DNA from: an uncultured Blautia sp.
GTDB lineage: Bacteria; Bacillota; Clostridia; Lachnospirales; Lachnospiraceae
Direction of reading: 5' to 3'
Assembly (NCBI GenBank): GCA_934437695.1
Contig: CAKSAW010000018.1
Span: forward strand, 1 to 16,282
DNA length: 16,282 nt
This document shows positions 6,061 to 14,092 of the stretch, in pieces; the first letter of the stretch is position 1; each line of letters begins with the position of its first letter. The position numbers and the translations under genes are program-made. The notes beneath the pieces were generated by a model. That model worked only from the letters and a program-made list of their open reading frames with translations, was not told where the DNA came from and did not search any database.

Positions 6061-7779
6061 ATGAAAAAAAATATGACCTTTCATAAGAAGAAAATATGGG
6101 TAGTATTGTCCTGCTGTCTGTTGCTGATGACAGGGCTGATCGGCAGACTGGTTTATCTCATGTGTTTCAGATCAGACTATTATTATGAGAAGGCAAAGAA
6201 TCTTCATGAAAGAGAACGTGATATCAAAGCTGCCAGAGGTGAAATCCTGGATGCAAAAGGAAAAATCCTGGCATCAAACAGAACAGTATGTACGATCTCT
6301 GTGATCCACAGCCAGATCAGAGAACCTGAGAAGGTGATCGCACTGTTGTCTGAAAAGCTGGAAATGGATGAACAGACAGTACGTAAAAGAGTAGAAAAGG
6401 TTTCTTCTATAGAAAGAGTGAAGACAAATGTGGAAAAAGATGTGGGTGATGCAATAAGAGAAAGAAATCTGGCAGGTGTGAAAGTTGATGAGGATTATAA
6501 ACGTTACTATCCTTATGGAGATCTGGCATCAAAGGTGATAGGGTTTACAGGAGGTGACAATCAGGGAATTATTGGTCTGGAGGTAAAATATGAAGATATA
6601 CTGAAAGGAGAGCCGGGGAAAATCCTGACAACCACCGATGCCAGAGGTGTGGAAATTGACAGACTTGGGGAAACCAGAAAGGATCCTGTGAAAGGAAAAA
6701 GCCTGCTCCTCAGTCTTGATGCAGATATCCAGAGATATGCACAGCAGGCTGCCCTGAAAGTGATGGAAGAGAAGCAGGCAGAACGTGTATCAATCCTGCT
6801 GATGAATCCACAGAATGGAGAAATATATGCATGTGTGAATGTACCTGAATTTGATCTGAATGATCCTTTTACTCTTACTGAGGAGCTGCAGTCAGATGGA
6901 TCGCAGAAAGAGCAGGATTTACTAAATCAGATGTGGAGAAACCCGTGTCTGAATGATACATACGAACCTGGCTCTACATTTAAGATCATTACCATGGCAG
7001 CTGGTCTGGAGGCTGGTGTTGTTTCGCCGGAAGACAGATTCTATTGTCCGGGATATAAAATAGTGGAAGACCGCAGGATACACTGCGCAAAAAGAACAGG
7101 GCATGGAGCTCAGAGCTTTGTGGAAGGAGCGCAAAATTCATGTAACCCTGTATTTATTGAAGTAGGGCTTCGGCTTGGCGTGGAACAATATTATAAATAT
7201 TTCAGGCAGTTCGGGCTTCTTGGCAAGACTGGGATAGATCTTCCCGGAGAAGCAGGAACGATCATGCACCAAAAGAAAAATATGGGAGAAGTGGAACTGG
7301 CAACAGTTTCTTTTGGCCAGTCCTTCCAGATAACACCTGTTCAGCTGGCTGCCACTGTAAGTTCGATCATAAATGGAGGCAGACGTGTGACTCCCCATTT
7401 TGGTGTTGCAGTTTTAGATCCTGACAAAACAAAAGGCGAGAAGCTGGTATTTCCGGTAAAAGAAGGGATAATATCTGAGAAAACTTCAAAAGAAGTGAGA
7501 AAAATCCTGGAAACAGTAGTATCTAAGGGATCAGGAAAAAATGCAAAGATAGAAGGTTATTCAATAGGGGGAAAAACCGCGACATCCCAGACTTTGCCAA
7601 GAAGTGCCAACCGTTATATTTCATCTTTTCTGGGATTTGCGCCTGCAGAAAATCCTCAAATATTGGGTCTGTGTATTATCCATGATCCTCAGGGGATGTA
7701 TTACGGAGGAATAATAGCAGCTCCGGTGATCCGCAGTATATTTGAGAATATCCTGCCGTATATGGGAATACAAAAATGA
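6061..7779 (+). CDS. spoVD: Second class B penicillin-binding protein (SpoVD-like), KTA in place of KTG
   Basis: This 572-residue D,D-transpeptidase family protein has a short basic N-terminus, a membrane anchor (about 12-33), a dimerisation domain (about 53-205, including IKAARGEILDAKGKILASN) and a transpeptidase domain (about 240-565). The catalytic tetrad is STFK with Ser305, and SCN is at 360-362. The third motif reads KTA (505-507) rather than KTG. It has no PASTA domain and no repeat tail. Its position after pbpB matches spoVD of B. subtilis, which makes spore cortex peptidoglycan with SpoVE; the sporulation role is inferred, and a second vegetative PBP is possible. The start is ATG 6061, with GGAG 7 bases upstream inside the terminator stem. 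A vegetative-type promoter follows the gene, so it looks insulated from its neighbours. Confidence 0.9.
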   Translation: MKKNMTFHKKKIWVVLSCCLLLMTGLIGRLVYLMCFRSDYYYEKAKNLHERERDIKAARGEILDAKGKILASNRTVCTISVIHSQIREPEKVIALLSEKLEMDEQTVRKRVEKVSSIERVKTNVEKDVGDAIRERNLAGVKVDEDYKRYYPYGDLASKVIGFTGGDNQGIIGLEVKYEDILKGEPGKILTTTDARGVEIDRLGETRKDPVKGKSLLLSLDADIQRYAQQAALKVMEEKQAERVSILLMNPQNGEIYACVNVPEFDLNDPFTLTEELQSDGSQKEQDLLNQMWRNPCLNDTYEPGSTFKIITMAAGLEAGVVSPEDRFYCPGYKIVEDRRIHCAKRTGHGAQSFVEGAQNSCNPVFIEVGLRLGVEQYYKYFRQFGLLGKTGIDLPGEAGTIMHQKKNMGEVELATVSFGQSFQITPVQLAATVSSIINGGRRVTPHFGVAVLDPDKTKGEKLVFPVKEGIISEKTSKEVRKILETVVSKGSGKNAKIEGYSIGGKTATSQTLPRSANRYISSFLGFAPAENPQILGLCIIHDPQGMYYGGIIAAPVIRSIFENILPYMGIQK

Positions 7780-7822
7780 GCGTTATGAAGAAGCCTGAAG
7801 GTAACAAATCATACGGTCAGGG

Positions 7823-7851
7823 TTGATAAATAAGTAAAAAAGCCTTATACT
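7823..7851 (+). promoter_or_regulatory. Sigma-A-type promoter for mraY
   Basis: TTGATA (7823-7828) and TATACT (7846-7851) are exactly 17 bases apart, each matching the consensus hexamer at five of six positions or nearly so. Transcription would start near 7858, leaving a leader of about 64 bases before mraY. This is the best promoter match in the window. Confidence 0.8.
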
Positions 7852-7860
7852 AAAGGAAGC

Positions 7861-7890
7861 CTGAAAGTAAAAAAATAAAAATACTTTCAG
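7861..7890 (+). promoter_or_regulatory. Hairpin at the 5' end of the predicted mraY transcript
   Basis: CTGAAAGTA (7861-7869) pairs perfectly with TACTTTCAG (7882-7890) around an A-rich 12-base loop. It lies within a few bases of the predicted start at about 7858. There is no T-run after it on this strand, so a 5'-protecting or translation-affecting structure is more likely than a terminator. Confidence 0.5.
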
Positions 7891-7921
7891 TAAAAAAACG
7901 AAAGAATGAACGAGGTGTGAG

Positions 7922-8878
7922 ATGGAATTTCAAGTTGTAATCCCTGTGCTGATTTCTTTTGCAATCAGCGTTGTATTAGGACCGATCATTATTCCTTTTC
8001 TCAGGAAACTGAAGATGGGACAGACAGAGAGAACAGAGGGCGTACAGTCCCATTTGAAAAAAGCAGGAACTCCAACAATGGGTGGTGTGATTTTTCTGAT
8101 CGCCACAGCAGTGACTGCGTTATTTTATATTGGAGATTATCCGAAGATCATTCCGGTATTATTCCTGACTCTTGGTTTTGGGATCATCGGATTTCTGGAT
8201 GATTATCTGAAAGTAGTATTGAAGCGTTCAGACGGTTTGCTTCCATGGCAGAAGTTTTCTCTTCAGGTAGTTCTTACTGCAGTCTTTGTATTTTATATTG
8301 TTAAGTATACAGATATTTCACTGACAATGAGAATCCCATTCTGGAGCGGACATTTTCTGAATCTTGGATGGCTGGCATTTCCTGTGCTTTTCTTTGCAGT
8401 GATCGGTACTGTAAACGGAGTTAACTTTACAGATGGTCTGGACGGTCTTGCTTCCAGTGTGACCCTGATCGTGGCAGTGTTTTTCTCTGTAGTTTCTATT
8501 GGAATGAAATCAGGGATCGAGCCGATCACCTGTGCAGTAGTGGGAAGTCTCATGGGCTTTTTGCTGTTTAATGTTTATCCTGCAAAAGTATTTATGGGAG
8601 ATACAGGTTCTCTGGCACTTGGAGGTTTTGTTGCAGGTACAGCATATGTAATGCAGATGCCGTTATTTATTCTGCTTGTAGGGCTGATCTATCTGGTTGA
8701 GGTACTTTCCGTTATTATCCAGGTAACTTATTTTAAGAAAACACATGGAAAACGTATTTTTAAGATGGCACCTATCCATCATCATTTTGAATTATGTGGA
8801 TGGTCTGAGACACGTGTGGTTGCAGTGTTTTCAGTGATTACAGCAGTTATGTGTATGGTTGCGCTTCTGGCGCTGTAG
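7922..8878 (+). CDS. mraY: Phospho-N-acetylmuramoyl-pentapeptide-transferase MraY
   Basis: MraY is an integral membrane enzyme that transfers phospho-MurNAc-pentapeptide from UDP to undecaprenyl phosphate, making lipid I. The 318-residue protein has the expected series of about ten hydrophobic segments. Family motifs are KKAGTPTMGG (46-55), the Asp pair in GFLDDYLKV (90-98, D93-D94), NFTDGLDGLA (168-177), NVYPAKVFMGDTGSLALGG (217-235) and the histidine motif APIHHHFE (283-290), all in family order. GAGGTG (7912-7917) precedes the ATG. The gene is first after the promoter at 7823 and is followed 40 bases later by murD. In many related clusters murE and murF lie just before it; here there is only the 142-base gap after the second PBP. 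Confidence 0.98.
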   Translation: MEFQVVIPVLISFAISVVLGPIIIPFLRKLKMGQTERTEGVQSHLKKAGTPTMGGVIFLIATAVTALFYIGDYPKIIPVLFLTLGFGIIGFLDDYLKVVLKRSDGLLPWQKFSLQVVLTAVFVFYIVKYTDISLTMRIPFWSGHFLNLGWLAFPVLFFAVIGTVNGVNFTDGLDGLASSVTLIVAVFFSVVSIGMKSGIEPITCAVVGSLMGFLLFNVYPAKVFMGDTGSLALGGFVAGTAYVMQMPLFILLVGLIYLVEVLSVIIQVTYFKKTHGKRIFKMAPIHHHFELCGWSETRVVAVFSVITAVMCMVALLAL

Positions 8879-8918
8879 GATCTCAGTGTCATGTGCTGAT
8901 GATAAGGAGGAAATTATT

Positions 8919-10274
8919 ATGGAATTACAGGGAAAAAAGGTACTTGTATTCGGTTCCGGAAAAAGCGGGATCGGAGCATCTGACCTTCTTGCAAAATCAG
9001 GAGCATTCCCCATTATTTATGATGGAAATGCAGAAATAGATAAAGAAGCAGTTGTGCATAAAACAGATGGTACATATCCGGTTACTGTATATGCAGGGGA
9101 ATTACCGGAAGACGTACAGAAGAGTCTTGATCTGGTGGTATTAAGTCCCGGAGTGCCTACAGACCTTCCCATTGTAAAAAGTTTTTATGAACAGGGACTT
9201 CAGGTATGGGGAGAAGTGGAACTGGCATACAGGGTCGGTGACGGCGAGGTGCTTGCAATCACAGGAACAAACGGAAAGACTACTACTACAGCCCTTCTTG
9301 GAAAAATCATGCAGGATGCACGTGAGTCTGTCTTTGTAGTTGGAAATATCGGAACTCCATATACTTCCAAAGCCCTGGAAATGAAGCCGAATTCCGTAAC
9401 TGTTGCAGAAATCAGCAGCTTTCAGCTTGAAACCATCGATGAGTTTGCGCCAAAGGTTTCTGCGATCCTGAATATTACAGAGGATCATCTGAACCGCCAT
9501 CATACAATGGAAGAATATATCCGTGTGAAAGAAATGATCACGAAGAATCAGGGGACAGAGGATGTATGTGTGCTGAACTATGAGGATGAGGTACTGCGTA
9601 AATTTGGTGAACATCTGACTCCAAGAGTTGTATATTTCTCCAGTGAGCGTAAACTGGACAATGGAATTTATCTGGATGGAAATAAAATAATCCTGAAAGA
9701 TGGAGAAAAAGAGATTGAAGTTGTGAAGACAGAAGATCTGAAGCTTTTGGGCAAACACAATTTTGAAAATGTAATGGCAGCTGTTGCAATGGCATATTAT
9801 GATGGTGTATCAATGGAAAGTATCCGTAAGAGTATCTGTGAATTTACAGCTGTTGCACACAGGATTGAATATGTGACAGAGAAGAATGGTGTTGTATATT
9901 ATAATGATTCCAAGGGAACAAATCCGGATGCTGCTATCAAAGGAATCCAGGCGATGAATCGTCCTACACTTCTGATCGGAGGAGGATATGACAAACAGTC
10001 CGGTTATGATGAATGGATTGATGCATTTGATGGAAAGGTACGTTATCTGGTCCTGATCGGACAGACAAAAGAAAAAATAAAAGAAACAGCTGAGAAACAT
10101 GGTTTTCATGATATCATCCTCTGTGAGGATCTGGAAGAGGCTGTAAAGGTATGTGCAAAGAAGGCGCAGCCTGGAGATGCTGTTTTACTTTCTCCTGCAT
10201 GTGCAAGCTGGGGACAGTTTGATAATTATGAGCAGCGTGGAGATATGTTTAAGGAATATGTAAGAAATCTGTAG
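8919..10274 (+). CDS. murD: UDP-N-acetylmuramoyl-L-alanine--D-glutamate ligase MurD
   Basis: MurD is the cytoplasmic ATP-dependent ligase that adds D-glutamate to UDP-MurNAc-L-Ala. The 451-residue protein has an N-terminal nucleotide-fold domain (VLVFGSGKSGIGAS, 8-21), the P-loop ITGTNGKTTTTALLG (114-128), AEISSFQLE (163-171), NITEDHLNRHHTMEEY (185-200), the AVAHRIE motif (311-317) and NDSKGTNPDA (329-338). LLSPACASWGQFDNYEQRG (423-441) closes the C-terminal domain. ATG 8919 is chosen because AAGGAGG (8904-8910) is 8 bases upstream; the frame is open further back into mraY but has no family-like sequence. murG, which often follows nearby, is absent. Confidence 0.98.
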   Translation: MELQGKKVLVFGSGKSGIGASDLLAKSGAFPIIYDGNAEIDKEAVVHKTDGTYPVTVYAGELPEDVQKSLDLVVLSPGVPTDLPIVKSFYEQGLQVWGEVELAYRVGDGEVLAITGTNGKTTTTALLGKIMQDARESVFVVGNIGTPYTSKALEMKPNSVTVAEISSFQLETIDEFAPKVSAILNITEDHLNRHHTMEEYIRVKEMITKNQGTEDVCVLNYEDEVLRKFGEHLTPRVVYFSSERKLDNGIYLDGNKIILKDGEKEIEVVKTEDLKLLGKHNFENVMAAVAMAYYDGVSMESIRKSICEFTAVAHRIEYVTEKNGVVYYNDSKGTNPDAAIKGIQAMNRPTLLIGGGYDKQSGYDEWIDAFDGKVRYLVLIGQTKEKIKETAEKHGFHDIILCEDLEEAVKVCAKKAQPGDAVLLSPACASWGQFDNYEQRGDMFKEYVRNL

Positions 10275-10279
10275 AATAT

Positions 10280-10335
10280 CTATAAGTAAGAAACTTATAG
10301 TCATCCGGCAGATGTAAAAAATCAGCCGAAAGGCT
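10280..10335 (+). promoter_or_regulatory. Two small hairpins between murD and ftsW
   Basis: CTATAAGT (10280-10287) pairs with ACTTATAG (10293-10300) around AAGAA, and AGCC (10324-10327) pairs with GGCT (10332-10335) around a GAAA tetraloop. Neither is followed by a T-run. They may be processing or stability elements; I see no good promoter in this 84-base gap. Confidence 0.4.
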
Positions 10336-10358
10336 ATAGATAATTTGCGGGGAAGCGG

Positions 10359-11465
10359 ATGGCGGGAAAAAAGGTGACAGATTTTTCAAAAACAGATATG
10401 ACTATCCCTGTACTTGTGATTCTGCTGGCGGCTTTTGGTCTGGCAGTACTTTTCAGTACAGGTGAATATAATGGCAGAGTACGTTTCGGCGACTCTGCCT
10501 ATTATTTTAAGAAACAGTTATTTGCCACTGCGCTGGGGATGGGCGCAATGTATGTAGTTTCTTCCGTAGATTATCATTTTTTTCTGAAGCTTGCACCTGT
10601 GGCATATCTGCTTTCCATGCTCCTGTCTACTGCAGTGCTTGTGGCAGGTCAGGAGATCAATGGTTCCAGGAGATGGCTGAATCTGGGACCTTTATCTTTT
10701 CAGCCCTCTGAGTTTGCGAAAGTGGCAGTGATCCTTTTTCTGGTATGGCAGATTGAGAATACACAGAAATCAACAGAAGGATTTGGTTTTATGTGCAGAA
10801 CTATGGTGACTTTACTTCCGATCGTTGGTCTGGTAGGTTCTAATAATCTGAGTACAGCTATTATCATACTGGGTATCGGAGTGATCCTGATCTTTGCATC
10901 AAATCCTAAATATATGCAGTTTATCGGGCTTGGCAGTGCAGGTGCTGGATTCATAACTGTATTTCTTGCCGCAGAGAGTTATCGTCTGGAAAGGCTTGCA
11001 ATATGGAGAAATCCTGAAAAATATGAAAAGGGCTTCCAGACGATTCAGGGACTGTATGCCATTGGAAGCGGTGGAATCTTTGGCAGAGGCTTTGGGAACA
11101 GTTTGCAGAAGCTTGGATTTGTTCCGGAAGCACAGAATGACATGATATTTTCAATCATATGTGAAGAAATGGGAGCAGCGGGGGCTATAATCCTGATATT
11201 GATGTTTGGTATGCTTCTCTGGAGGCTGGGTGTAACTGCCATGCACGCAAAGGATCTGGCAGGTGCTCTTATCTGCAGCGGGATCATGGGACATCTGGCG
11301 ATCCAGGTTATTCTGAATATTGCAGTAGTAACAAATACAATCCCCAATACAGGGATTACACTTCCATTTGTCAGCTATGGGGGAACTTCAGTAGTATTTC
11401 TTCTGGGAGAAATGGGGCTTGCAATAAGTGTGGGAAAATATCAGAGAATGCACAGGGAGAGATGA
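10359..11465 (+). CDS. ftsW: SEDS-family peptidoglycan glycosyltransferase FtsW/SpoVE
   Basis: FtsW and SpoVE are polytopic SEDS proteins that polymerise lipid II into glycan strands together with a class B PBP. The 368-residue protein has about ten hydrophobic segments. Family landmarks are QEINGSRRWLNLGPLSFQPSEFAK as consecutive short motifs at 98-121 (NGSRRW and QPSE), then VPEAQNDMIFSIICEEMG (255-272) containing the conserved catalytic-site Asp261, and TGITLPFVSYGGTS (331-344). GGGGA (10349-10353) lies 5 bases before the ATG. In B. subtilis the gene at this place is spoVE, partner of SpoVD in spore cortex synthesis, whereas ftsW is elsewhere. Here either label is possible; it may serve both PBPs if no second SEDS division gene exists in the genome. 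Confidence 0.93.
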   Translation: MAGKKVTDFSKTDMTIPVLVILLAAFGLAVLFSTGEYNGRVRFGDSAYYFKKQLFATALGMGAMYVVSSVDYHFFLKLAPVAYLLSMLLSTAVLVAGQEINGSRRWLNLGPLSFQPSEFAKVAVILFLVWQIENTQKSTEGFGFMCRTMVTLLPIVGLVGSNNLSTAIIILGIGVILIFASNPKYMQFIGLGSAGAGFITVFLAAESYRLERLAIWRNPEKYEKGFQTIQGLYAIGSGGIFGRGFGNSLQKLGFVPEAQNDMIFSIICEEMGAAGAIILILMFGMLLWRLGVTAMHAKDLAGALICSGIMGHLAIQVILNIAVVTNTIPNTGITLPFVSYGGTSVVFLLGEMGLAISVGKYQRMHRER

Positions 11466-11547
11466 GATTACAGCATCCGGTAGAGGGTAACATATAATAA
11501 GAAAGAACATAAACTATAGAGTAAGAGGCCCTTTAGGAGTAAAAATA

Positions 11548-12831
11548 GTGGATGAGATCCATGTGATGGGTAAATGTTCTCTTAGCGGGGAGATTTTCGT
11601 ACAGGGCTCTAAAAATGCAGCACTCCCAATGATGGCGGCATCTCTGATGCACAGAGGACTAAGTGTTCTGAGAGGATGTCCGAAGATTTCTGATGTTTTT
11701 TGCATGGAAAGGATTCTTAGAAGCCTTGGGGCTGTGACCTGGTGGGAGGATCATGATCTTTATCTGGATTGTTCTGGTGCAGACAAAACAGAGATTTCAG
11801 CAGTTTATACAGGAAGAATGCGTTCTTCCATAATTTTGACAGGTGCAGTCCTTGCCAGAAATAAGAAATGCAGGATAGGGTATCCGGGAGGCTGTACGAT
11901 AGGGAGAAGACCAATAGATCTTCACCTTATGGTGTTGAGGGCTCTGGGAGCTGATGTAAGAGAAAATCCTTCTGGTCTGGATGGGGAATGCAGCAGATTT
12001 CAAGGTCAGGATATATTTTTTTCAAAATCAAGTGTGGGAGCTTCACAGCAGGCAATACTGGCTGCAGTTCTGGCACAGGGAGTAACATATCTTCATAATT
12101 GTGCGAAAGAACCGGAGGTATTCTGGCTCTGCAGATATCTGAAAACAATGGGAGCATTGATAGAAGGAGAAGAGACAGGGGAGATAAGGATAAAAGGAGT
12201 AGAGGAACTGGGTGCAGGAGATTACTGTATTCCGCCGGACCGTATTGTTGCCGGAACCTATCTGTGTGCGGCAGCAGCTACCAGAAGCGAGATTATTCTC
12301 CGAAATGTTCCAGTAGAGGAATTACGGGCATTCCTTGAAGTATATCAGAAAATAGGTGGACAATATCAGGCGAATGGTGGTACACTAAAGGTCAATGGAA
12401 AGGGAGCAGACAGACCGGTTACACTGGTGGAAACAGAAATCTATCCGGGTTTTCCTACAGATCTGCAGGCCCCGCTGATGGCGGTGCTGACTGGAGCAGA
12501 GGGACAGAGTGTGATCAGAGAAAATATTTTTGAACAGAGGTTTGGCAGCGCTTTTCAGATGAAGAAAATGGGTGCTGATATTTCAGTAAGCGGAAATCAG
12601 GCAATAATAAAAGGTGGAAAAGTTCTTAGAGGAACGCAGGTACAGGCAGGAGATCTCAGAGGAGGTGCAGCACTGATCATAGCAGCACTTATGGCAGAGG
12701 GAGAAACCTGTATCACAGAGTCTGGATTTATCCGCAGGGGATATGAGCATATTTGTGAAGATTTACAGGCTTTGGGATGTCGGTTATGGCAGTCTGGAGC
12801 AGAGGATTTGAGAATATATGAGAAAAAGTAA
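11548..12831 (+). CDS. murA: UDP-N-acetylglucosamine 1-carboxyvinyltransferase MurA
   Basis: MurA catalyses the first committed step of peptidoglycan synthesis, transfer of enolpyruvate from phosphoenolpyruvate to UDP-GlcNAc; fosfomycin attacks its active-site Cys. The 427-residue protein shows GSKNAALPMMAAS (20-32, Lys22 and Asn23), MRSS (91-94), the active loop PGGCTIGRRPIDLH with Cys116, YPGFPTDLQAP (299-309, Asp305), IFEQRF (327-332) and FIRRGYEHI (394-402, Arg397). All the main catalytic positions are therefore present and Cys, not Asp, predicts fosfomycin sensitivity of the enzyme. After IFEQRF the more usual NRFMH-type sequence is replaced by GSAFQMKKMGAD. The start is GTG 11548, with AGGAG (11535-11539) 8 bases upstream. 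The stop overlaps divIB. A second murA elsewhere is common in Firmicutes. Confidence 0.96.
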   Translation: MDEIHVMGKCSLSGEIFVQGSKNAALPMMAASLMHRGLSVLRGCPKISDVFCMERILRSLGAVTWWEDHDLYLDCSGADKTEISAVYTGRMRSSIILTGAVLARNKKCRIGYPGGCTIGRRPIDLHLMVLRALGADVRENPSGLDGECSRFQGQDIFFSKSSVGASQQAILAAVLAQGVTYLHNCAKEPEVFWLCRYLKTMGALIEGEETGEIRIKGVEELGAGDYCIPPDRIVAGTYLCAAAATRSEIILRNVPVEELRAFLEVYQKIGGQYQANGGTLKVNGKGADRPVTLVETEIYPGFPTDLQAPLMAVLTGAEGQSVIRENIFEQRFGSAFQMKKMGADISVSGNQAIIKGGKVLRGTQVQAGDLRGGAALIIAALMAEGETCITESGFIRRGYEHICEDLQALGCRLWQSGAEDLRIYEKK

Positions 12832-13972
12832 TTATGGGAAAAGACCTCCCATGAGTAAAGAGGCAAAGAAAATAATGGCAGGTGTGATAGGCGCTGGGAT
12901 TATAGTTGCTATGATAATCTTTTTTTCCTATTACAAAGTAGATTCCATTGAAGTGAGGGGAACTTCACATTATACAGATGAGGAAGTAAAGAACATGGTG
13001 CTTCGGGGACCGTTGGCTTCAAACTCGGTCCTTGCACCGTTGATTTACAGCACCGCCAATACAGATGATATTGCGTATGTAGATGCATTTAAGGTCACTC
13101 AGCTGAATCGAAACACGATCTGTATCAGTGTCAAAGAGAAAAAAACAGTAGGTTGTATTCATTATCTTGACAGTTATGTCTATTTCGACAGGAATGGTAT
13201 TTTTGTGGAGGGCTCTCAGACCAGAGATGAGACAGTTCCGTATTTTGACGGGATTGAGGTAAATAATATTGTGATGGATGAGAAACTGGATATAAAAGGA
13301 GATACTGTACTGAATACAGCAGTGGCATTGTCTACGATTTTTCAGAAAAATGATATGATCCCGGATCATATCCAGTTTGACAGTAATTATTCGATCAGCC
13401 TTATTTATGGAGATATTACAGTGCGGCTTGGAAAAGATGCAGATCTGGAGGAGAAAATGAACCGTGTGATAGCGATCCTGCCAAATATTCAGGGAAAGAA
13501 AGGGATTCTTCATATGGAGAGTGTATCTACGGATTCCAATACATTTGAAGAGGAACAGGAGCAGGAAGAGATTACTGCTGAGAACTGGAATGGTGGCTAC
13601 GATGAGGATGGTAATTATACGGGAGACGGCGAATATGATGAGGATGGCAATTATGTAGGTGCCAGGCCTAAAACTGCTCTTGATATAGCTATTGAGAACT
13701 GGAATGGTGGTTATGATGGGGAAGGTGATTACACAGGAGCTGGTGAGTATGATGAGTCCGGCAATTATGTAGGACCTAAACCTACACAGGAGTCCCTTGA
13801 TGCAGCTGCAGATGAGTCAGAAAGTAGTTCAGAGGATGATCAATCCTATGATGAAGGCAGTACAGATGGAGATACAGAGGATACAGAGGGATATGGTGAT
13901 TCTGAAGAATACGAAAGTGATTATTATGGTAATGAAAGTGATTATTATGGGGATGATTCTGAAGGATATTAA
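12818..13972 (+). CDS. divIB: Cell-division protein DivIB/FtsQ with tandem-repeat acidic tail
   Basis: DivIB/FtsQ is a bitopic division protein that joins FtsL and DivIC to regulate septal synthesis. Residues 1-20 are a basic cytoplasmic tail, about 21-38 the membrane segment and about 41-108 a POTRA-type domain (VDSIEVRGTSHYTDEEVKNM at its start). The FtsQ/DivIB beta domain follows to about 240. Residues 245-384 form a very acidic, Gly/Tyr-rich tail with two 30-residue repeats (255-284 and 293-322, 23 of 30 identical) and ends in short DYYG units. The whole tail is outside the membrane. ATG 12818 overlaps murA by 14 bases; AGAGG (12801-12805) is rather far upstream, and ATG 12851 is an alternative. 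DivIB identity rests on domain layout, POTRA start and position before ftsZ. Confidence 0.87.
   Translation: MRKSNYGKRPPMSKEAKKIMAGVIGAGIIVAMIIFFSYYKVDSIEVRGTSHYTDEEVKNMVLRGPLASNSVLAPLIYSTANTDDIAYVDAFKVTQLNRNTICISVKEKKTVGCIHYLDSYVYFDRNGIFVEGSQTRDETVPYFDGIEVNNIVMDEKLDIKGDTVLNTAVALSTIFQKNDMIPDHIQFDSNYSISLIYGDITVRLGKDADLEEKMNRVIAILPNIQGKKGILHMESVSTDSNTFEEEQEQEEITAENWNGGYDEDGNYTGDGEYDEDGNYVGARPKTALDIAIENWNGGYDGEGDYTGAGEYDESGNYVGPKPTQESLDAAADESESSSEDDQSYDEGSTDGDTEDTEGYGDSEEYESDYYGNESDYYGDDSEGY
13580..13783 (+). repeat. Coding tandem repeat in the DivIB tail, 114-bp period
   Basis: Two copies (13580-13669 and 13694-13783) both begin with GAGAACTGGAATGGTGG and encode ENWNGGYD...GNYVGxxP. Each copy itself contains two 12-residue YDxxGxYxG units, so four such units exist in all. 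Many codon differences between the copies suggest an old or selected duplication. Confidence 0.9.
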
Positions 13973-14092
13973 CAGTATACAAAGTATATGAGATGCGAAA
14001 TAAAAACAATTGTATACAGACATTGGACAGGCAGCGGCAGTTTTGCATTGCCGAAAAAGAGTGAAAAAAGTATAAAAAAACGAAATTAATGG

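Noticed and set aside
7776..7826. A 16-residue frame starting in the ATGA overlap at the end of the second PBP
   Set aside because: It has no clear Shine-Dalgarno sequence and no recognisable features, and it runs through the putative mraY promoter; it could be chance.
11493..11498. Perfect TATAAT before murA as a promoter
   Set aside because: No acceptable -35 hexamer and no extended -10 TG are present at 15-19 bases spacing; kept only as a weak possibility.
13580..13783. Repeats in divIB as a CRISPR or mobile element
   Set aside because: They are in frame, differ mostly at synonymous or conservative positions and encode a protein repeat.
14035..14053. Hairpin CGGCA/TGCCG after divIB as a terminator
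   Set aside because: The stem is only 5-6 bp and is followed by GAAAAAGAG rather than a T-run on the + strand.
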